Of a stretch of 35,406 bases of DNA, positions 24,466-33,786 are shown in pieces. Every line of letters begins with the position of its first letter. Positions within the stretch are counted from its first letter, which is position 1. Source of the DNA: QQWI01 sp964522015 (GTDB lineage: Bacteria > Bacillota > Clostridia > Peptostreptococcales > Acidaminobacteraceae); the NCBI GenBank assembly GCA_964522015.1, contig CAZFST010000038.1:1-35406 (forward strand), written 5' to 3'. The notes under the pieces were generated by a model. It was not told where the DNA came from, did not search any database, and saw only the letters and a list, made by a program, of their open reading frames with translations. Position numbers and translations under genes: made by a program.

Positions 24466-25149
24466 TTAATCCTTCCATGATTGTATGACAGTTTGTCCTT
24501 CAATCGACAAATTAATAATACCAGTGCTACTATTTTTACCTTTAAGATCTAGGTAAATAGCCATCGCTTCGTTGAATTGTGCTTCAACATCATATCCCTT
24601 CCCATAATTAACCCAAAATTGTGGACCTATCTTTTGTATTAGCTGTCCATCATCCAAATAAACATTAGGTGTGATATCACTATTCTGCTGATACAAAAAT
24701 ACAAGTTGTACCGCTTTTTCGATTAATTCAGTGTTATTTGTCACAATTGGGTAACCAATCTTTGCTGATTGCACATGGAAACCTTCAATGGCATATGGTG
24801 CAAGTGACTTTTCTGACAATTCTAAGACAAGGCCATTTTCATCTATCATAACGTATAAACCACCTGAATGAACAGATGCAAATGGCTTTCGCTCTTCAAT
24901 AATTACTTGCAAGCTTAATAGACCATTCTTCTTGACGACGGCTTTCTTAACATGATGATGTTTTTCAAGCAGAGTAGCAAAGCGATTGGAAGAAGTAAAT
25001 AGCCAATTTTTATGGGTTACTAGCTCCGTCAACTGCTTAACATATCGGCTATTAGCGCCTACTATTTCAACTTTACCGACTTCAACAATCGGAGAGATTA
25101 AGAGTATCACTAATAAGCAAAGAATGATTAATTTTAGAAAGCGTTTCAT
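24466..25149 (-). CDS. divIB: FtsQ/DivIB division protein with POTRA domain
   Basis: A 227-residue bitopic division protein. A very short cytoplasmic tip MKRFLK is followed by a hydrophobic segment about 5-22 (LIILCLLVILLISPI), then an extracytoplasmic POTRA region (VEVGKVEIVGANSRYVKQL) and the FtsQ/DivIB beta domain with EERKPFASV and DENGLVLEL. It forms the FtsQLB-type complex with FtsL and DivIC. Start: ATG at 25149 with GAGGTAAG upstream; a TTG one codon earlier is possible but less likely. It begins 4 nt after the murG stop, where murB is found between the two genes in Bacillus. Confidence 0.9.
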   Translation of the reverse strand: MKRFLKLIILCLLVILLISPIVEVGKVEIVGANSRYVKQLTELVTHKNWLFTSSNRFATLLEKHHHVKKAVVKKNGLLSLQVIIEERKPFASVHSGGLYVMIDENGLVLELSEKSLAPYAIEGFHVQSAKIGYPIVTNNTELIEKAVQLVFLYQQNSDITPNVYLDDGQLIQKIGPQFWVNYGKGYDVEAQFNEAMAIYLDLKGKNSSTGIINLSIEGQTVIQSWKD

Positions 25150-25153
25150 CAAC

Positions 25154-26254
25154 TTACCTCAAATGATAAGGATAAATAATCGACATAATCGTATTTAAAG
25201 CGTTCTCACGACATAGTTCTGAAAAAGCACCACTCATTGAAGTTAGTTTCGAACGATGGCTATAAAGATCTTCAAAAATCGTAATTATATCCTCTGTCAT
25301 CGAGTCACTTTCTTCCAACAAAACTCCTGCACCATATTTTTCAATTGTACGGGCATTCACATACTGATGATTATTTTCTACATACGGTGAAGGAATCAAG
25401 ATTCCAGGAAGCCCAACAGCCGCCATTTCCGCTATGGACATAGCTCCAGGTCTGCAAATTGCTAAATCGGATGCCGCCATCATGGAAACCATGTGTTGGC
25501 TATAATCCTTGATTGCAAAACGATTATTTTTTGGCATTGTTTTAACTTGAGCAAGGGTTTCTTGGTAATAGCGTTTACCTGTTAATAGAAATACATAAAC
25601 ATCTTTCTTTTGCTCAACACAACGCGCTAAAGATAAAGCACAGTCGTTAATAGCTTTGGCGCCATTGCTGCCGCCTGTTATAAAGACAACAAAAGCATCT
25701 TCTGGAATTTCTAAATCCCGCCTTGCATCTGCCCTATTTGCTCTGGAAAATTCTTCGCGTACAGGATTGCCCGTATAGTATAGCTTATTAGGATCTTTAA
25801 AATAAGGAATCGACTCCTTATAGCTGATAAGCACTTTAGAAGCAAATCTAGCCAGTCGACCTGTTGTGTGACTAGGAACAGCATTTTGTTCATGCAAGAG
25901 GGTTTCCTTACCCATGACATAAGCGACCCATATCATCGGTATGCAAACATAACCGCCCGTGCCAATTACTAAATCAGGTTTAAACTTCCTTAAAATTTTA
26001 AATGCTTCCCAAATAGCGCGAAAAAGCAGAAAAAATGCACCAATCTTCTGTTTTATACTTTTACCATGAAACCCCCGAACATGAATGGCTTCAAAGCGTA
26101 TACCTTCTTTTTTTACAATTTTAAGTTCTGGACCATAAGCACTACCAACAAACAAAACTTCACAATCCGGTATTGCCACACGTACTCGTTTGGCTATGGC
26201 AATAGATGGATAAATATGCCCCGCGGTCGCACCACCTGTTACTAACAATCTCAT
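25154..26254 (-). CDS. murG: MurG, lipid II-forming GlcNAc transferase
   Basis: A 366-residue GT28 glycosyltransferase that adds GlcNAc from UDP-GlcNAc to lipid I at the inner membrane face. The N-terminal membrane-binding half opens with MRLLVTGGATAGHIYPS (the glycine-rich H-containing loop), and the donor-binding half has FITGGSNGAKAIND and RPGAMSIAEMAAVGLPGILIPSPYVENNHQ, the UDP-sugar motif. All expected motifs and length are present. Its ATG overlaps the ftsW stop by 4 nt (ATGA), indicating translational coupling. Confidence 0.96.
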   Translation of the reverse strand: MRLLVTGGATAGHIYPSIAIAKRVRVAIPDCEVLFVGSAYGPELKIVKKEGIRFEAIHVRGFHGKSIKQKIGAFFLLFRAIWEAFKILRKFKPDLVIGTGGYVCIPMIWVAYVMGKETLLHEQNAVPSHTTGRLARFASKVLISYKESIPYFKDPNKLYYTGNPVREEFSRANRADARRDLEIPEDAFVVFITGGSNGAKAINDCALSLARCVEQKKDVYVFLLTGKRYYQETLAQVKTMPKNNRFAIKDYSQHMVSMMAASDLAICRPGAMSIAEMAAVGLPGILIPSPYVENNHQYVNARTIEKYGAGVLLEESDSMTEDIITIFEDLYSHRSKLTSMSGAFSELCRENALNTIMSIIYPYHLR

Positions 26255-27378
26255 TTTTCTACCTCTTCTACTAACGAATTTTGATAAGATATATTGAGTA
26301 CAACCCCCATTAAGGCCATCATCATTATGATAGAACTGCCGCCTTTGCTTAAAAACGGCAATGAAATACCTGTGGTGGGTAACAAATTAGTTGCCACCCC
26401 AACATTAATGATAACTTGATATGCTATCTGAAGTCCTGCTCCTGAAGCAATCATGAAACCGTAACGATCTTTACAATTGAGAGCAATCAAAAAAATACGA
26501 TATAGAATAAATGCATATAAACATAACACGCTAATCGAACCAATAAATCCAAGTTCTTCGGAAATAATTGAAAAAATAAAGTCATTATAGGGTTCAGGGA
26601 GTCTTAGATTTTTCAACTCACCCATCCCAAGTCCTAAACCATTTAGTCCACCTGAGCTAATAGCATATATAGAATACATAATCTGCCTTCTTGTATCATC
26701 GAAGACATATGTTCTGTCCACAACATAGTTCAAATAGACAACTAATCGTTTGAAGCGATAAGGCTCGAAAATAATGCCGATTGCAACTAAAAATCCTAAT
26801 GCTGCAGATGTGAAAAAAATATGACTAAAGCGACAGCCTGCAACAAATAGCATGCTAACACCCAATATTGAAATAAGAGCAGCCGTTGATAGATTGGGTT
26901 GAAAAAATGTTAAGCCTGCTAATAAGCCGGTCCCAAGCAAAGCCACAAAAAAAACACCGAATTCTTGAATTCTTTTATCCATCTTGACAACGAATGCAGA
27001 AATACTAAACACAATTGCTATTTTTGTAACCTCCGAGGGCATAATGGAGATACCTGCTAAGAAAATCCATCTTCTCGCACCATTAATATTGTCACCAAAT
27101 ATCAGCACGTAAATTGATAAAGCCAGTGCTATCATTACAAATGCGCCAGTCATTTTTTTGTATCTTTCGTAATTGATATAAGAAAAAAACATCATTGCCA
27201 CTGTACCAATTAACGCAAATAGACTTCCCGATTTGAAATACGATTCTGGATTAAGATGATCCTTTACAAGCAACTTATAATAGCTTGCAGAATAAACCAT
27301 GATAATGCCAAAACCAACTGCTAAGAGAACACCGAGCAGTAAAGGATAATCAATCTTCCCTTTTCTTTTTTCATTCAT
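26251..27378 (-). CDS. ftsW: FtsW, SEDS-family septal peptidoglycan glycosyltransferase
   Basis: A 375-residue polytopic membrane protein (about ten transmembrane segments) of the SEDS family, which polymerises lipid II at the septum together with a class B PBP. Recognisable features are MVYSASY near the first helix, FFQPNLSTA in the middle and the C-terminal GISLPFLSKGGSSIIMMM. A cytoplasmic N-terminus of about ten residues precedes the first helix. It starts 2 nt after the murD stop and overlaps murG. In a spore former this could be SpoVE, but its dcw position and single-copy partner PBP make FtsW the better name. Confidence 0.94.
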   Translation of the reverse strand: MNEKRKGKIDYPLLLGVLLAVGFGIIMVYSASYYKLLVKDHLNPESYFKSGSLFALIGTVAMMFFSYINYERYKKMTGAFVMIALALSIYVLIFGDNINGARRWIFLAGISIMPSEVTKIAIVFSISAFVVKMDKRIQEFGVFFVALLGTGLLAGLTFFQPNLSTAALISILGVSMLFVAGCRFSHIFFTSAALGFLVAIGIIFEPYRFKRLVVYLNYVVDRTYVFDDTRRQIMYSIYAISSGGLNGLGLGMGELKNLRLPEPYNDFIFSIISEELGFIGSISVLCLYAFILYRIFLIALNCKDRYGFMIASGAGLQIAYQVIINVGVATNLLPTTGISLPFLSKGGSSIIMMMALMGVVLNISYQNSLVEEVEK

Positions 27379-27380
27379 CT

Positions 27381-28766
27381 TTATGCCTCTAACTTACGTA
27401 CGAGCATTTTAAATTCATCGCCCCGAGCTTCAAAATCAGGATACATATCCCAACTTGCACATGCTGGGGAGAGTAAGACATTGTCTCCTGTTATCACTAA
27501 TTGCGTGGCCAACTGAATCGCTTCATGTAAATTTTCAACAATTGAGAAGTCCACAAAATCAGCTTTTTCAAGAGCAGAAGCTATTGCATATTTGGTCTCA
27601 CCAAATAGTATCACATGTTTTATAGTTTTGAAAGTAGCTATCCATAAAGTGTAATCGCTACCTTTATCCATACCCCCTGCAATCAAGACAGTTGGGTGCT
27701 GCATAGCTTTAATGGCAGGAATACTGGCCTCAGGATTTGTAGCTTTTGAATCATTGTAAAAAGAAACACCATTAATCGTTGCAACAAACTCGTTTCGGTG
27801 CTCTACTCCCCTGAATGTACGTAGAACATGCCCCATTGATTCTATGCTCACACCTGCCAAATAAGCAAGACCAACTGCAGCCAAGGCGTTTTCAAGATTA
27901 TGCTCACCAAGTAAGCCAATCTCCTTGGTTGGCATCACAGGCAACAACGTCTCTTTATCACTGACTACAATGTAATCTGAATCATCAAAAGACCTAACAT
28001 GTACTAGAGCGTCTAAATTCGTTTTAGAAAACCACGCGGCACCAGGAAATCTATTCCCTAGCGCCCGAGTTTCACTTTGATCTAGATTGAGCAATAAATG
28101 GGAAGGGGTATCAAGATGGGTAGCAATATTGAGCTTCGCCTCAATATAGTTTGCCATTGTCTTGTGCCTGGCTAGATGATCTGGGGTGATATTAAGAATA
28201 GCAGCAATCCAAGGTTTAAAAGAATCGATACTTTCCAATTGATAGCTACTTAGTTCTGTAATATAAAAATTATCATCATCGTTTTCTTCACATACTATTT
28301 TTGAAATTGGGACCCCGATATTTCCAACTACAAATGTACGTAGTCCTTGTTGCTTAAACATCTCTCCAACCAAAGTGGTGGTGGTAGTTTTACCATTGGT
28401 ACCTGTTATGCCTATAAATCGCCCTTTGGCAAATCGGTAAGCTAATTCAACCTCCCCAATTACCTCAATAGCCATATCCTTCGCAGTTTTCAAAAACGCC
28501 AAATCAGTTGGGACGCCTGGACTTAACACAATCAGATCGAACATCTCAATATTATTAGGCTCGTTTCCCAAAAATCGGTCTTTAACAATCCCATCTAAAG
28601 AAGCAATATTATCAATTTGCATCTCTGTTTTGCCATCATAAATGGATACAACCCCCCCCATTTTGTGAATGAGCTTAGCCGCTTCAATACCTGATCGCGC
28701 CATACCTACAATAAGCGCCTTTTTATTTTCTATAGTAAATGGCACTGCTATCTTATCTGCGTTCAT
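27381..28766 (-). CDS. murD: MurD, UDP-MurNAc-Ala D-glutamate ligase
   Basis: A 461-residue cytoplasmic Mur ligase adding D-Glu to UDP-MurNAc-L-Ala. The N-terminal nucleotide-sugar domain has VGMARSGIEAAKL and LSPGVPTD, the central ATP-binding P-loop is GITGTNGKTTTTT (about 119-131), and the C-terminal domain contains FRGVEHRNEFVATINGVSFYNDSKATNP, the MurD-specific stretch, then AGGMDKGSDY. Complete and normal in length. Start: GGGGGAA 5 nt before the ATG. Confidence 0.97.
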   Translation of the reverse strand: MNADKIAVPFTIENKKALIVGMARSGIEAAKLIHKMGGVVSIYDGKTEMQIDNIASLDGIVKDRFLGNEPNNIEMFDLIVLSPGVPTDLAFLKTAKDMAIEVIGEVELAYRFAKGRFIGITGTNGKTTTTTLVGEMFKQQGLRTFVVGNIGVPISKIVCEENDDDNFYITELSSYQLESIDSFKPWIAAILNITPDHLARHKTMANYIEAKLNIATHLDTPSHLLLNLDQSETRALGNRFPGAAWFSKTNLDALVHVRSFDDSDYIVVSDKETLLPVMPTKEIGLLGEHNLENALAAVGLAYLAGVSIESMGHVLRTFRGVEHRNEFVATINGVSFYNDSKATNPEASIPAIKAMQHPTVLIAGGMDKGSDYTLWIATFKTIKHVILFGETKYAIASALEKADFVDFSIVENLHEAIQLATQLVITGDNVLLSPACASWDMYPDFEARGDEFKMLVRKLEA

Positions 28767-28782
28767 TGTGTTCCCCCAAGTA

Positions 28783-29730
28783 TTATATTATCACACAAAA
28801 CCATGTCACGAGGCATGCTAGTGCAGTTACACTAACGCTTACCCACACTAGTTTATACTCACTCCATCCAACTAATTCAAAATGATGATGCAAAGGTGCC
28901 ATCTTAAAAAATCGTTTCTTAGTTTTTTTATAGTAGCCAACTTGAATAATAACAGACAGGGTTTCTAGCACGTAAATAATTCCAAACAATGGGATGAACC
29001 ACTCTATATTCAAAATAAAGGCATTGGCTAAGACATACCCACCAAGCGCAAGGGATCCAGTATCACCCATAAATACTTTTGCAGGGTTCCAATTGTAAAC
29101 AAGGTAACCCAGGAGACTTCCAGCCATAAGCATATTCAGTATAGCAAGTGAGGTGTGGTTAGACATCACTGCAACGACTGTTAAAAAGATGGAAATAGTC
29201 AAGGTGACTGATGCACATAGGCCATCAATACCGTCCGTTAAATTAACGGCATTGGTAATAGCAATTGCGACAAATGTAAAAAACACAAAAAATAACAAAC
29301 CACTACTGATAGTTAGATTCAAGAATGGTATGACCGAGATAGCAGACGTCATGAAAGCTAAAAAAAGCAGTACTGAAACGGTCAACATACCCACTATTTT
29401 TTGCCAAGCCTGTAATCCCAGATTGTTTTTTTTAACGACTTTGATAAAATCATCACTAAAACCTATCAGGCCAAATCCAAACATAGAAACAATGACAAAA
29501 GTCGTTTCAATTGTTTGCACCGATTGGAACATAACTAAAGCCCCTAATAATACTGAACTCATGAACATTAACCCACCAAACGTGGGTGTTCCCGATTTCG
29601 CCAAATGTGCTTGTGGACCATCTTCTCGGATATACTGCCCAAATTTCAACCTTTTGAAAAATGGAATCCACACAGGACCTAAACCAACTGTAATCGTTAA
29701 TCCTAAAAGTAATCCTATTAGTTCGTTCAT
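28783..29730 (-). CDS. mraY: MraY, phospho-MurNAc-pentapeptide translocase
   Basis: A 315-residue integral membrane enzyme that transfers phospho-MurNAc-pentapeptide to undecaprenyl phosphate, making lipid I. Conserved features in order are KSGTPTFGGLMF, GFSDDFIKV (DDxxK-type catalytic Asp pair), NAVNLTDGIDGL, MGDTGSLALGG and the HHHFE loop in APLHHHFELVGWSE. Start: ATG at 29730, 10 nt after AGGAG; a GTG three codons up overlaps the murF stop and sits too close to that site. The murF stop lies at 29736-29738, so the ribosome site is inside murF. Confidence 0.97.
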   Translation of the reverse strand: MNELIGLLLGLTITVGLGPVWIPFFKRLKFGQYIREDGPQAHLAKSGTPTFGGLMFMSSVLLGALVMFQSVQTIETTFVIVSMFGFGLIGFSDDFIKVVKKNNLGLQAWQKIVGMLTVSVLLFLAFMTSAISVIPFLNLTISSGLLFFVFFTFVAIAITNAVNLTDGIDGLCASVTLTISIFLTVVAVMSNHTSLAILNMLMAGSLLGYLVYNWNPAKVFMGDTGSLALGGYVLANAFILNIEWFIPLFGIIYVLETLSVIIQVGYYKKTKKRFFKMAPLHHHFELVGWSEYKLVWVSVSVTALACLVTWFCVII

Positions 29731-29735
29731 ATCTT

Positions 29736-31082
29736 TCACACTCCTGACATTTGTTCAATAATCCGTTCTAAGGCCATTCCTCGTGACGCTTTAACCAACA
29801 CACTGCACTGTATAGGCATGTTGATTTTCAAATAATCAAGGGCATCTTCAAGTAGATTAAAGTGAATTGATACACCATTATATTCTTCATATGCCAATTT
29901 CATGGCATCCCCAATAAACACACACATATTGAGGTGATGTGTGTTCAGCATCTGACCTATTTGACTGTGAATTGCATCAGATTGATCCCCACATTCAAAA
30001 ATATCCCCTAATATTAGCCACCGATTATCTAATGGCATGTCTTGAAAGGTTTTAACTGAGGCACAAATTGAATCATAACTAGCATTATAGGCATCGTTAA
30101 TCCAGATTCTTTGGTCGTCTCGAATAGGGGTAAATCGCATATGAGTTGGTGTTAAGGTGGCAAGCGCTTCAACAATGTCTTCTATCCTCATGCCAATACG
30201 CAGTGCTACTGCAACTGCTAATAATGCATTGGTCACTTGATGTTCGCCCCAAAGCGGCATAAATACAGGAAAAGACCACATGACTGATTTCAGTTCGAAT
30301 TTTGTGCCTTCAAGTGTGATTTCTATCGCTTCAGCATATATTGCATCACTCTGTCGACCAATTTTAACCACATCAAAACTACTGGCTTCGATATTAGCTA
30401 AGTAGTTATCTTTTGCATTGACAATCAAAACTCCATCATCAGAAAGAGAATCCGTAATCTCCATTTTAGCTTTGAAAATCCCTTCTTTCGATCCGAAGAA
30501 TTCAATATGTGCAGTCCCTATATTAGTTAAAATGGCAATTTGATGTTTTGTCAATTGTGATAGCCGTGACAATTCACCATAATGATTCATACCAAGTTCT
30601 AACACAGCAACTTGATCTTCTTCTGTCATCTGTAAAAGCATTAAAGGAAGACCAATTTCGTTATTGAAGTTGCCTTTAGTTTTAAAAACCCGTAGCTTAT
30701 GACTTAATATTGAAGCAATCATATCCTTGGTTGAAGTCTTTCCTACCGACCCAGAAATTGCTATGACAGGTATATGCAAACCTTCAAAATAGTTCTTTGC
30801 AAGCTCTTGTAAAGCCCATTGCACATCTGGCACTTTAAAAACCGATAAATTATTTGAGGCGAAGCCTTCTGAGACAACAGCCGCAACAGCACCTTGTTGT
30901 AAAGCCTGTATTACATATTGCTCACCATCAACACGTTCTCCTTTAAAAGCAAAAAAAACATCACCTGGCTGAACACTTCTTGAATCAATTGCAACCCCAG
31001 TTGCAAAGATTTGTTCTGGATTATCAAAACCATCACATTTGGCATTTATATAAGCGCAAATATCTCTAATTGTAATTCTCAT
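29736..31082 (-). CDS. murF: MurF, UDP-MurNAc-tripeptide D-Ala-D-Ala ligase
   Basis: A 448-residue Mur ligase adding D-Ala-D-Ala to the UDP-MurNAc-tripeptide. The N-terminal domain has DSRSVQPGDVFFAFKGERVDGE, the P-loop is ISGSVGKTSTKD (109-120), and MurF-diagnostic NNEIGLPL and LELGMNHYGELSRL follow, with NDAYNASYDS in the C-terminal part. Start: ATG at 31082 with GGAGG 4-5 nt upstream; the 12 in-frame codons above are inside a terminator. MurE normally lies between the class B PBP and MurF genes; here it is not present. It has an upstream terminator and an extended -10 promoter of its own. Confidence 0.96.
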   Translation of the reverse strand: MRITIRDICAYINAKCDGFDNPEQIFATGVAIDSRSVQPGDVFFAFKGERVDGEQYVIQALQQGAVAAVVSEGFASNNLSVFKVPDVQWALQELAKNYFEGLHIPVIAISGSVGKTSTKDMIASILSHKLRVFKTKGNFNNEIGLPLMLLQMTEEDQVAVLELGMNHYGELSRLSQLTKHQIAILTNIGTAHIEFFGSKEGIFKAKMEITDSLSDDGVLIVNAKDNYLANIEASSFDVVKIGRQSDAIYAEAIEITLEGTKFELKSVMWSFPVFMPLWGEHQVTNALLAVAVALRIGMRIEDIVEALATLTPTHMRFTPIRDDQRIWINDAYNASYDSICASVKTFQDMPLDNRWLILGDIFECGDQSDAIHSQIGQMLNTHHLNMCVFIGDAMKLAYEEYNGVSIHFNLLEDALDYLKINMPIQCSVLVKASRGMALERIIEQMSGV

Positions 31083-31093
31083 ATAGCCTCCAT

Positions 31094-31129
31094 AAAAAGT
31101 AAACTGGACTCTTTTCACGAGCCCAGTTT
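31094..31129 (-). terminator. Terminator-like hairpin after the PBP gene
   Basis: AAACTGGGCTC and GAGTCCAGTTT pair over 11 bp (one G-U) with a 7-nt loop, then AC and five U residues. It lies between the PBP stop (31176) and murF, just downstream of the -10 at 31130-31135. Confidence 0.75.
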
Positions 31130-31138
31130 ATTATACCA
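31130..31138 (-). promoter_or_regulatory. Extended -10 promoter for murF
   Basis: TGG-TATAAT on the minus strand is a perfect TGnTATAAT, with no -35. The predicted start falls at the 5' arm of the hairpin at 31101-31129, so the new transcript would begin with that hairpin, and terminator and promoter overlap. Confidence 0.6.
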
Positions 31139-31175
31139 CATAACCTATCATTTTCTTATACCAAGACCATGAATA

Positions 31176-33143
31176 TTACTTGACCCCTGTTGCTATGAAT
31201 ACAACATTATCTATGCTTGAAAGGGTGCCAGGTAAAGGATATTGCTTTGTAATAATCGCATTTAAGTCTTCTGAAATACCGGTTTCAGTATTGATGTCTT
31301 GAACTGTTAAACCAAGTTGTTTAGAGACAGCGATGGCATTGGCAACAGTGCCACCAACCAACTTAGGAATAACCACTACGGCTTGACCAGTGACAGCCTC
31401 TGATGGTACTTCTAGATATTGCAAGGTGTTGTAGATAATCTCACGAGCGATGGGAGCCGCTACAAGACTACCAAACACTTCATTTTTAGGCTCATCCACA
31501 ATGACAAGAACATTAAAAACGGGTTTATCCGAAGGGACTATCGCAGCAAAAGAAGAATAAACTTTTCTCTCATCTTTATAACCCCCAGCACCACTTTTTA
31601 TGGCTGTACCAGTCTTCCCACCGATTGTATAACCTGGGATGTAAGCTTTTTTTCCTGAGCCCTTAGTAATTACAGTGGTTAAAATTTCTCGCATTTCTTT
31701 TGCTGTCGCCTCTGAAACCACCTGCCCTACCACTTGACGATTCCCCTGTGCAATTGCTTCCCCAGTACGGGTTTCAACACGATTTATAATCGACGGTTGA
31801 ATTAATTTCCCATCATTAGATACCGTCTCCAAAATGTTCATAACATGCATTGGCGTAATAGAAATCGCATGGCCAAAAGACATATTCGCTAAATCTAATA
31901 CCGATGCATCTTTTTCTTGCCTTGAGATAGGTTTTGCTCCACCTAGTTCGATGGTACTTTTATCCACTAACCCAAAAGATTTTAAATAATCATAATAAGC
32001 ATGACGATTCAACTTTTTCATCACTTCCATAAAAACAACATTACAGGAGTCTTGAAATCCTTCTTCAAAAGTTTCATCTTCATGGGTTTTAGGGTAAACC
32101 CAGCAGCGCACTTTTTTTCCGGAGACTTCTTCAAATCCATAGCACACAAACTTTGAGTTGCGGCTAACCACAGCCTCTTCTAACCCAACTAAGCCTGTAA
32201 AAATCTTAAATGTTGAGCCTGGTTCATATAAATCTGAAACTGCTGGATTACGCCACATATTATAATAGATATTTAGTTTGTCGGTTTCTGTAGATGCTGC
32301 CTCATAAGCTTTTAACTGTGATTCATACAAAAACTCCCTGGGTTTGTTGGGATCAAAATCTGGTGCATTTGCCATTGCCAGAATTTCACCGGTTTTTGCA
32401 TCTTGAACAATGGCCGTAACCCGTTTAGCTTCATTAAATGCATAGCCAGTTTTTATGGCTTGTTCTGCATAGTATTGGATGGTTCTATCAATGGTTGTAT
32501 AAACAGTATAACCTTCAACGGGTTTAACCTCAACCGACTCAGCAAAAGCTAACTTTCTGCCTAGCTCATCAGTTCTCGTTTCGATGGAGCCATCTTTTCC
32601 AGCTAGCCAACTATCTGCCGTAGCCTCAAGGCCTTCTATGCCTTTGCCGTCCCGATTGGTTATACCAAGTACATGGGAAGCTAAACTGCCATTTGGATAA
32701 ACCCGAGTCATTTTAGTCTTCACAAGAATAGAATCATCACTGATTGCTCTTATGGACTTAACATAATCAATTGAAACTGATTTCAGTACCAGGACTTCAT
32801 TATCTTTTGACTCTTGAAATAGGGTTGTCATCTCAGTTTTTGAAGCCAAGGGGTAAGCTTTTGTGATTTCCTGTATAGCAGTATCGAGATTAATAAGTTT
32901 GCTTTTATCAATATAAACATCATAGGTTTCTAAAGAGTAAGCGAGTATAACACCATTACGATCTCTTATTTCCCCTCGTGTTGCAGGCATTTGTATGGTT
33001 CTACTCATACTTAAATCAGATTGCTTTTTAACGATGTGCTTGTCAATAATTTGAAACTGATACAATCGCGCAACAAAAATAATCAAAATAAGCGATATCA
33101 TAAAATGTATGAATCTTAATCGTCTTAAATTTTTAATTTCCAT
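31176..33143 (-). CDS. Class B penicillin-binding protein (FtsI/SpoVD type) with one PASTA domain
   Basis: A 655-residue division transpeptidase that cross-links septal peptidoglycan alongside FtsW. An N-terminal cytoplasmic tip and transmembrane segment (about 12-28) precede a pedestal domain beginning with RGEIRDRNGVILA (56-68). The transpeptidase domain has the catalytic S310 in STFK (310-313), SCN (366-368) and KTG (510-512). One PASTA domain (about 590-654) ends the protein. This architecture fits both FtsI/PBP2B and sporulation-specific SpoVD; only one such gene is present, so it is likely the vegetative FtsI. Start: GGAGG before the ATG. It begins 58 nt after the ftsL stop, with a palindromic hairpin in the gap. 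Confidence 0.94.
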   Translation of the reverse strand: MEIKNLRRLRFIHFMISLILIIFVARLYQFQIIDKHIVKKQSDLSMSRTIQMPATRGEIRDRNGVILAYSLETYDVYIDKSKLINLDTAIQEITKAYPLASKTEMTTLFQESKDNEVLVLKSVSIDYVKSIRAISDDSILVKTKMTRVYPNGSLASHVLGITNRDGKGIEGLEATADSWLAGKDGSIETRTDELGRKLAFAESVEVKPVEGYTVYTTIDRTIQYYAEQAIKTGYAFNEAKRVTAIVQDAKTGEILAMANAPDFDPNKPREFLYESQLKAYEAASTETDKLNIYYNMWRNPAVSDLYEPGSTFKIFTGLVGLEEAVVSRNSKFVCYGFEEVSGKKVRCWVYPKTHEDETFEEGFQDSCNVVFMEVMKKLNRHAYYDYLKSFGLVDKSTIELGGAKPISRQEKDASVLDLANMSFGHAISITPMHVMNILETVSNDGKLIQPSIINRVETRTGEAIAQGNRQVVGQVVSEATAKEMREILTTVITKGSGKKAYIPGYTIGGKTGTAIKSGAGGYKDERKVYSSFAAIVPSDKPVFNVLVIVDEPKNEVFGSLVAAPIAREIIYNTLQYLEVPSEAVTGQAVVVIPKLVGGTVANAIAVSKQLGLTVQDINTETGISEDLNAIITKQYPLPGTLSSIDNVVFIATGVK

Positions 33144-33180
33144 AATGCCTCCAAATTACTTTCCTATTAAACAAAATGAA

Positions 33181-33200
33181 GCTCAGCAAATTTGCTGAGC
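33181..33200 (-). terminator. Palindromic hairpin between ftsL and the PBP gene
   Basis: GCTCAGCA and TGCTGAGC form an 8-bp stem around an AATT loop, a perfect 20-bp palindrome. The minus-strand run after it, UUCAUUUUGUUU, is a poor U tract, so this may attenuate or process the message rather than end it. Confidence 0.55.
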
Positions 33201-33201
33201 A

Positions 33202-33729
33202 TCAGAACGTCAAGTGTTTTTTCATCCAAATACCCAATTGAGCAAGTGGTGAATTCGTTGTTTTTGTAAGGGCTATCTCCGCTGTGTCTTTCATTTCTAG
33301 TAACCCTGAAGTTGAATAGACCTCAGTCATTTCAACCACAACCTTGCGCCCTTCATCTGCCTTAATCATATTAAGTTGCTCACTAGCATAAGACTCAAGT
33401 TCATCCAATGTCATAAACGATTCTTTGGTAACAATCAATTCATCTCGGTGCTTTTTCAAATTATTCAAGTCTTGTTTTGCTGTAAAAATTTCATACTGAA
33501 TGGTGTGAATATCGACATATCTGCCCAAAATAATGCTACAGCACCCCACAGCAAAGGATACAAGGATAATAATCGCTAGCGCCATACCTAGTCGCTCGAA
33601 GACATATGCAAATCGTTCCTGCTTCTTTCGTGCCTTTTCTTGTTTTCGTTTGACTCGTTCATTAGTCTGTTGATTTGAAGAACCATCCTGAACATACCAA
33701 TCGTAATCATGTTCTCTTAACGCTGCCAT
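33202..33729 (-). CDS. ftsL: FtsL-like division protein
   Basis: A 175-residue bitopic division protein assigned mainly by position between rsmH and the class B PBP gene. Its cytoplasmic N-terminus is about 46 residues, with a very basic stretch KRKQEKARKKQER; the transmembrane segment is about 47-68 (LGMALAIIILVSFAVGCCSII), followed by a coiled coil (about 75-105) and an ESYASEQLNMIKADEGRK motif typical of FtsL/DivIC. Start: ATG at 33729 with AGGAGGGG upstream; 12 in-frame codons above overlap that site. Sequence conservation in FtsL is low, so the name rests on layout and neighbours. Confidence 0.85.
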   Translation of the reverse strand: MAALREHDYDWYVQDGSSNQQTNERVKRKQEKARKKQERFAYVFERLGMALAIIILVSFAVGCCSIILGRYVDIHTIQYEIFTAKQDLNNLKKHRDELIVTKESFMTLDELESYASEQLNMIKADEGRKVVVEMTEVYSTSGLLEMKDTAEIALTKTTNSPLAQLGIWMKKHLTF

Positions 33730-33786
33730 TATACCCCTCCTTTCTTTTGGTGTTGTGGTGCTCAATTATTCAATGCTATTGAATGC

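Noticed and set aside
29153..29761. A 202-codon plus-strand open frame opposite mraY and the end of murF
   Set aside because: It is entirely antisense to the highly conserved mraY, has no ribosome site and no recognisable protein features.
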